Origin: Thaumasiovibrio subtropicus
Lineage (GTDB): Bacteria; Pseudomonadota; Gammaproteobacteria; Enterobacterales; Vibrionaceae
Reading direction: 5' to 3'
Assembly (NCBI RefSeq): GCF_019703835.1
Contig: NZ_AP023055.1
Coordinates: forward strand, 372,001-436,000
DNA length: 64,000 nt
The position numbers and the translations under genes were made by a program. Positions within the stretch are counted from its first letter, which is position 1, and each line of letters starts with the position of its first letter. Under the pieces are notes generated by a model, which saw nothing but the letters and a program-made list of their open reading frames with translations, searched no databases and had not been told where the DNA came from. Below, piece after piece: positions 59,824 to 64,000 of this stretch.

Positions 59824-60843
59824 ATGAGCGAAAATAGAGATATCATTCTCCAGCTAAAACAACTGGAAACGACATTCACCACTGATGATGGCCCGGTAAA
59901 GGTGCTTGATGGCGTTAGCTTCGACGTACCACGCGGTAAAACCATCGGCGTTGTCGGTGAGTCAGGTTGTGGTAAAAGTGTGACCGCCAACTCGATCATG
60001 GGCCTACTTCCACAACCTTATGGTCAAATTACCGCGGGTAGCATTGAATTTGAAGGTCGCAACCTCGCCACCATTCCGCCAGCGGAGAAGTATCAGTTGC
60101 GCGGCAATAAAATCTCGATGATCTTCCAAGAGCCGATGACTGCGCTAAACCCGGTGCATACCATCGGTCGTCAACTGAGTGAAGTGTTTGAGCTGCACCG
60201 TCCAGAACTGGATAAAGCTGGCCGTCGACAAGCATCGTTAGAAATGCTGAAAAAAGTGGGGATCCCAGCGCCAGAGAAGCGCTTGGATGTTTATCCTCAT
60301 GAGCTTTCTGGTGGTATGCGACAGCGCGTTATGATTGCCATCGCACTGGCTTGTGAACCTGATATTTTGATCGCGGATGAGCCGACGACGGCGTTGGATG
60401 TGACCATTCAGGCGCAGATCCTTGATTTGATGCTTGAGTTGCAACGTGATACCGGGATGGCGATTATCTTCATCACCCATGATCTGGGCGTTGTTGCTGA
60501 AATGTGTGACGAAGTAGTTGTGATGTATGCTGGTCGCGTTGTTGAACAAGCCAATGTGTTTGAGTTGTTCGAAAACCCACGCCACCCGTATACGCAAGGC
60601 CTGCTACGTTCTATCCCGCGTTTAGAAGGTAAAACAAAAACCAAGCTAGATACGATTCCTGGCTCAGTGCCAGCATTGTCTGAAATGCCATCTGGCTGTC
60701 GATTCAGTAATCGATGCGACCGCAGTTCACCCGCGTGCAGTAGCGGTGAACGTCCACCACTCACTTTGGTGAATCATGGTCATCAGGTAGCTTGTTTTAA
60801 TGCTCAGGAATGGGTAGGCACGGAGGCAGCAGTCAATGAGTGA
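59824..60843 (+). CDS. Peptide ABC transporter ATP-binding protein, OppD/DppD-like
   Basis: 339 aa from ATG 59824 (AAGGAG with seven-base spacing; ATG 59821 is three bases earlier). Walker [17 protein letters not shown] (about 40-55), Q-loop [17 protein letters not shown], signature [15 protein letters not shown], Walker [15 protein letters not shown], switch His [11 protein letters not shown]-terminal oligopeptide domain with [14 protein letters not shown] (Cys-rich, often Fe-S-binding). Only one ABC domain, so the partner is the OppF-like gene that overlaps by eight bases. Confidence 0.94.
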   Translation: MSENRDIILQLKQLETTFTTDDGPVKVLDGVSFDVPRGKTIGVVGESGCGKSVTANSIMGLLPQPYGQITAGSIEFEGRNLATIPPAEKYQLRGNKISMIFQEPMTALNPVHTIGRQLSEVFELHRPELDKAGRRQASLEMLKKVGIPAPEKRLDVYPHELSGGMRQRVMIAIALACEPDILIADEPTTALDVTIQAQILDLMLELQRDTGMAIIFITHDLGVVAEMCDEVVVMYAGRVVEQANVFELFENPRHPYTQGLLRSIPRLEGKTKTKLDTIPGSVPALSEMPSGCRFSNRCDRSSPACSSGERPPLTLVNHGHQVACFNAQEWVGTEAAVNE

Positions 60844-61795
60844 TACAGTTTTCGAAATCAAGGATCTGCAGCAGCACTATAAAATCGGTGGTGGACTGTT
60901 CAATCCGGCGAAGTACGTTTATGCAGTCGATGGGGTGTCGTTTAGCCTAAAAGCAGGCGAGACCCTTGGCTTAGTTGGTGAATCAGGGTGTGGTAAGAGC
61001 TCGGTAGGGCGCACCTTATTGAAGCTACACGATCCAACGGGCGGCAAAATTTTCTTTGAAGGTCGCGATATCACCAATTTGTCGCAGCGCGAGATGGTGT
61101 CTTTGCGCAAAGAGTTGCAAATTGTCTTTCAAGACCCGATGGAAAGCCTTAACGTTCGCCATACCATCGGCAATATTCTAGAAGAGCCGTTTGAAATCCA
61201 CGGCATTGGTACCAAAGCGGAGCGTCGTCAGTGGGCGAAAGAGCTACTGGTACGTGTTGGACTGCAAGAGAGCGCTATTGATCGTTACCCGCACGAGTTT
61301 TCTGGGGGGCAACGTCAGCGTATCGGTATCGCTCGAGCGATTGCGCTGAAGCCTAAGTTGATTGTGTGTGATGAAGCGGTCTCTGCGCTCGATGTCTCTG
61401 TTCAATCGCAAGTCATCAACTTGTTGCTCGAACTGCAGGAAGAGCTTAACCTCGCGTTAATCTTCATTGCGCACGATCTGTCGGTTGTTCGTCACATTTC
61501 TGACCGCATCGCAGTGATGTATCTAGGTAAAATTGTTGAAATGGCAGAGGTAGAGACGCTGTTTGACAATCCGAAACACCCTTATACGCAAGCACTCATC
61601 TCAGCGATTCCGGTGCCAGATCCACGTCGTAAAGGTCAGCGAATCATTTTACAAGGTGACGTGCCTTCGCCGTTGAACCCACCAGCAGGCTGCCACTTTG
61701 CAAGCCGTTGTCGTCTTGCAGAGCCACCATGCCAATCACAGCGCCCAGTCTTAAAGGGCGATGACCACCAAGTGGCTTGCCACTTAGCGGTTTAA
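60836..61795 (+). CDS. Peptide ABC transporter ATP-binding protein, OppF/DppF-like
   Basis: 319 aa from ATG 60836, overlapping the previous gene. Walker [19 protein letters not shown]-loop [17 protein letters not shown], signature [15 protein letters not shown], Walker [15 protein letters not shown], switch His [12 protein letters not shown]-terminal [14 protein letters not shown] tail. It completes the ATPase pair of the operon. Followed by a strong terminator, so the operon ends here. Confidence 0.94.
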   Translation: MSDTVFEIKDLQQHYKIGGGLFNPAKYVYAVDGVSFSLKAGETLGLVGESGCGKSSVGRTLLKLHDPTGGKIFFEGRDITNLSQREMVSLRKELQIVFQDPMESLNVRHTIGNILEEPFEIHGIGTKAERRQWAKELLVRVGLQESAIDRYPHEFSGGQRQRIGIARAIALKPKLIVCDEAVSALDVSVQSQVINLLLELQEELNLALIFIAHDLSVVRHISDRIAVMYLGKIVEMAEVETLFDNPKHPYTQALISAIPVPDPRRKGQRIILQGDVPSPLNPPAGCHFASRCRLAEPPCQSQRPVLKGDDHQVACHLAV

Positions 61796-61818
61796 GCGTA
61801 AGGTTCAAATACGTTTTC

Positions 61819-61849
61819 AAAGGCCTCAATGAAGATTGAGGCCTTTTTT
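61819..61849 (+). terminator. Rho-independent terminator of the peptide ABC operon
   Basis: AAAGGCCTCAAT (61819-61830) pairs with ATTGAGGCCTTT (61835-61846) over GAAG, followed by a further T run. Confidence 0.93.
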
Positions 61850-62507
61850 GTTGCGCTTTTTCTGAGTCAGAAGAGATTGCTATCTGCGCGGTGTTCGCCT
61901 GAGGCGGCTCAGCAGTGTATTTGGTCTTAGTCTGTGTACTCAAGCACCTTGAGCTGGACAGAGTATAAGTATCAAGCAGTGTCGCTTGGTGTCAAAGAGT
62001 CGCTCGTGATGTGAGAGGGTTGACGAAGATGGCTTATATGGGCTGCTTTGCCTTTTCTTTAAGGCTTTTCTTAACTAGGTTGCCTTTGTATTTGCTGGTT
62101 AATAACTAGTCGTTAACAATGCATTAACTTTCAGTTTTCTGTTTTGTTACTCATGATGTGAGGTACGAGTCTATTCAGTTCTAGGGACTAATTATTTTGA
62201 GTCGGTGTTTTTGAGATTGAATGGTCACCGATGGTAAATTGGCTTCATGTCAAAATCTTGGTCAAAGGTAAACGATTGCCTTTCTAATATGTGTGACTCA
62301 TTACCTGTTTTGTACTGAATACTGTGGTTAAATGCAAAAGCAAACGATTGTATTTGGTTATTCGTATGTATTTGAAGCAGGCGTGTTAAACACATCGTAG
62401 GTAGTAAATGAGAACATTTTGCATTTGATTGGAAATATTTTTCTGATAGGAAATTGGGTGTGTTGACTAATTAAGTAACCACGTTTCCATATTGTTATAA
62501 TGTAACA
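61850..62507. other. Long intergenic region without a gene
   Basis: About 660 bp. Holds a minimal repeat copy at 61936-61967 and then AT-rich DNA with several TAA/TGA in all frames. No ORF with a start signal and no recognised RNA. Nothing further seen, although a small RNA cannot be excluded. Confidence 0.5.
61936..61967. repeat. Minimal, diverged repeat copy
   Basis: GTACTCAAGCACC then TTGAGCTGGACAGAGTATA, the same two-arm structure as at 55331 with more changes in the right arm. Confidence 0.6.
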
Positions 62508-62547
62508 ATTGAATAAAAAATAAAAGCGCACTTTTTATTAGTGCGCT
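62508..62547 (-). terminator. Rho-independent terminator of the XRE-type regulator
   Basis: AGCGCACT (62525-62532) pairs with AGTGCGCT (62540-62547); on the minus strand it is followed by TTTTATTTTTTATTC. Confidence 0.88.
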
Positions 62548-62609
62548 AATAGTAATTAATCTAAGTCGAGTGACCAAATTTAATGCGAGTAAACTAATTT
62601 AGAAATAAC

Positions 62610-63404
62610 TTATGCTGTTTCTAATTGGTGTTGTTGAATTAGCCCTTTTACTTGATTTAAGAAGTCACCCGGCATCGGTTTTATTCCGTCAGAGAAACTC
62701 ACTGCTTTATGCTCTCCAATGACAAATAAAATATTGCGCTGGTAATCTTTGTCAGTGTTACCCTCTTGTACATTCTGATTATGGCAGCGTAATATCTCTT
62801 GTGTTACCATGGCCTCTATATTATCAACTTGGTCTTCACTCAGCATCATGCGTGAACACGCCAGCTTGGTGGACTCCTCACAGTTCATCGCTTGTTGCTT
62901 GAGGATTGAGACATGCTGCTTACTGAGTTTTGAGTCATCAGACAGCTTGTAGTGGTAAGGCCCGATGAGTGAGAAACGGTTGCCTTCGTGTAACTTCATT
63001 AAACCGATCATCTCGAGAGCACGAAGAAAACGGTAGGTGGCCGCCTCGTCGAGGTCGTACCGGGCCTGTATGTCGGCTAGGTTATTGGTTTTATGCTTGA
63101 TTTCTCTATAAAAATCATAGAGTTCAGGGAACTGGAAGAAGACTTCGTCCTGAACGGCATTGAAGCAATCTTCATTGTTATGCTGAAGCTGCGACGCTAG
63201 CTTGTGTACTTCTTCAAGCGTGACATTGACTTCATTACAGTAAGTAATGAGCCTATCTAGCGTGATACTAGAGCTATGCAAATGACGCTTCAGTGTCGAC
63301 AAGGGGACGTTGATACGTTCTGCTAGGTTGTTATAGGTCAGGCCGTTCTGCTTAATGATATTTCGCAGGGCCATTAATAGATATTCCGAGTTAACTGCTC
63401 GCAT
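62610..63404 (-). CDS. Helix-turn-helix (XRE-like) transcriptional regulator
   Basis: 264 aa from ATG 63404 with GGGAGTAAAAC upstream (the frame adds nine codons to 63431). N-terminal HTH at about 5-60: YLLMALRNIIKQNGLTYNNL, AERINVPLSTLKRHLHSSSI and TLDRLITYCNEVNVTLEEVH. The remaining 190 residues are a helical sensor-like region with a possible second winged part (LADIQARYDLDEAATYRFLR with ALEMIGLMKLHEGNRFSLIG). Divergent from the OmpV-like gene across 400 bp, so it may control it. No ligand can be named. Confidence 0.85.
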   Translation of the reverse strand: MRAVNSEYLLMALRNIIKQNGLTYNNLAERINVPLSTLKRHLHSSSITLDRLITYCNEVNVTLEEVHKLASQLQHNNEDCFNAVQDEVFFQFPELYDFYREIKHKTNNLADIQARYDLDEAATYRFLRALEMIGLMKLHEGNRFSLIGPYHYKLSDDSKLSKQHVSILKQQAMNCEESTKLACSRMMLSEDQVDNIEAMVTQEILRCHNQNVQEGNTDKDYQRNILFVIGEHKAVSFSDGIKPMPGDFLNQVKGLIQQHQLETA

Positions 63405-63807
63405 TGTTTTACTCCCGATCTGACTATGCATTCCATTGTGTATAGGAATAAAAAGCTAATGGAATCCGCAATTGTGTTTAAACGCTTTTAATTATTAATA
63501 CTTCGCTCTTCTGTCCTAGCCAGCAAACAGAGAGTTCAATCTCGAAGCACTTTTTGAACCTGAAAGTCTCATCAGGTGGTATGTTGCAATCATATTACAA
63601 AAAGAATCAAATCCCAAATGGTTTTGCTAATTTGAACATAAATTTATCAGTTCAATTCAACGGCTGAATGTTTTGTTTCCTTTTTGACCCAAAATTAAAA
63701 AGTCAAATCTACAAAGGAATAATAAATATCCATGAATGCTGATTATTATAAGGAGCTACTTTCAATTCAAGGTAGCTAAGTAATTGTAAACACAAGGAAG
63801 CGTAAAT
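63405..63807. other. Divergent promoter region
   Basis: About 400 bp of AT-rich DNA between the XRE regulator and the truncated outer-membrane gene. No ORF. Promoters of both genes must lie here; no operator was recognised. Confidence 0.5.
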
Positions 63808-64000
63808 ATGCCGAAATATAACTCGCTGATTTTGCTCGGTGCTGCTTTAATGTCTGCTTCTGTTATTGCAGCTGAAAATGAAAGTGGGCAATCGGAAGAA
63901 AATAAAGCAGAAGAAGTGAAAGTTTCTTCTCCATGGAGTGTGGGCCTTTCGGGCAGTTACTCTCGAAATGCCTACAAAGATTCGGCATATAATGCAAAGC
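63808..64000 (+). CDS. Outer-membrane protein, probable MipA/OmpV family (3' end outside window)
   Basis: 64 residues are visible from ATG 63808, with ACAAGGAAGCGTAA upstream. Signal peptide NSLILLGAALMSASVIA, an acidic Gln/Glu linker (ENESGQSEENKAEEVKV), then SPWSVGLSGSYSRNAYKDSA, the first barrel strand typical of MipA/OmpV-like proteins. The gene runs off the right edge, so the family call is tentative. Confidence 0.6.
   Translation, partial: MPKYNSLILLGAALMSASVIAAENESGQSEENKAEEVKVSSPWSVGLSGSYSRNAYKDSAYNAK

Overview
The window looks like part of a Vibrionaceae chromosome (Vibrio, Grimontia or Enterovibrio type). The inference rests on an FMN-riboswitch-controlled ribB, a long RluA-type pseudouridine synthase, a Yej-like peptide ABC operon, BCCT and TRAP-TAXI transporters, an OmpV-like barrel at the right edge, and moderate GC backbone genes alternating with AT-rich islands. 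The species cannot be fixed from sequence alone. I see no tRNA, rRNA, CRISPR array, phage or complete IS element.

Backbone, left to right: the 3' end of an M23 peptidase; a COG3315-type methyltransferase with a candidate Fur box; a giant AsmA-family gene; DJ-1/PfpI and PAP2 proteins; a nucleoside-recognition (gate) membrane protein; an Lrp-type regulator; ribB with its RFN element; an orphan GspF-like gene plus prepilin; a fused TRAP-TAXI uptake system; a class IV aminotransferase divergent from a LysR regulator; small membrane proteins, an EEP nuclease/phosphatase and an alpha/beta hydrolase; RluA; an Ada-AlkA fusion overlapping ogt; a MarR regulator divergent from an EamA exporter; a BCCT carrier; a PCu(A)C copper chaperone; a two-GTPase plus peptide deformylase cluster; Nudix, outer-membrane, S4 and small proteins; a five-gene Yej-like oligopeptide ABC operon; an XRE-type regulator; and a truncated OmpV-like gene.

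Three AT-rich islands interrupt this backbone and are the main point of interest. Island 1 (1.7-6.2 kb) is a tandem array of four membrane-protein genes alternating with three 60-64-aa genes, followed by a small acidic protein and an ankyrin protein. Island 2 (14.6-19.7 kb, minus strand) begins with a 44-codon remnant resembling a PAAR-like type VI secretion effector start, followed by a row of probable immunity genes (DUF4303-like, two YwqK/MORN-like, SUKH), several of them broken. Island 3 (42.5-49.2 kb) is a 2.6-kb direct duplication of a three-gene cassette that flanks an orphan HNH-like toxin tip and a SUKH-like immunity gene, and it ends in a Rap1a/Tai-like periplasmic immunity gene. Together they read as effector-immunity graveyards or orphan-immunity stores. 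No secretion machinery lies in the window.

The broken genes almost all carry single-base losses in short A or T runs, and all lie in the islands. In the island 3 duplication the losses are complementary, so one intact copy of each cassette gene survives. A second layer is a family of 265-bp interspersed repeats with 22-bp terminal inverted repeats ending in TA. Three full-length copies, one diverged copy and several internally deleted or solo-end copies sit between genes, and at several genes a repeat end reaches the stop codon or supplies the C-terminus.
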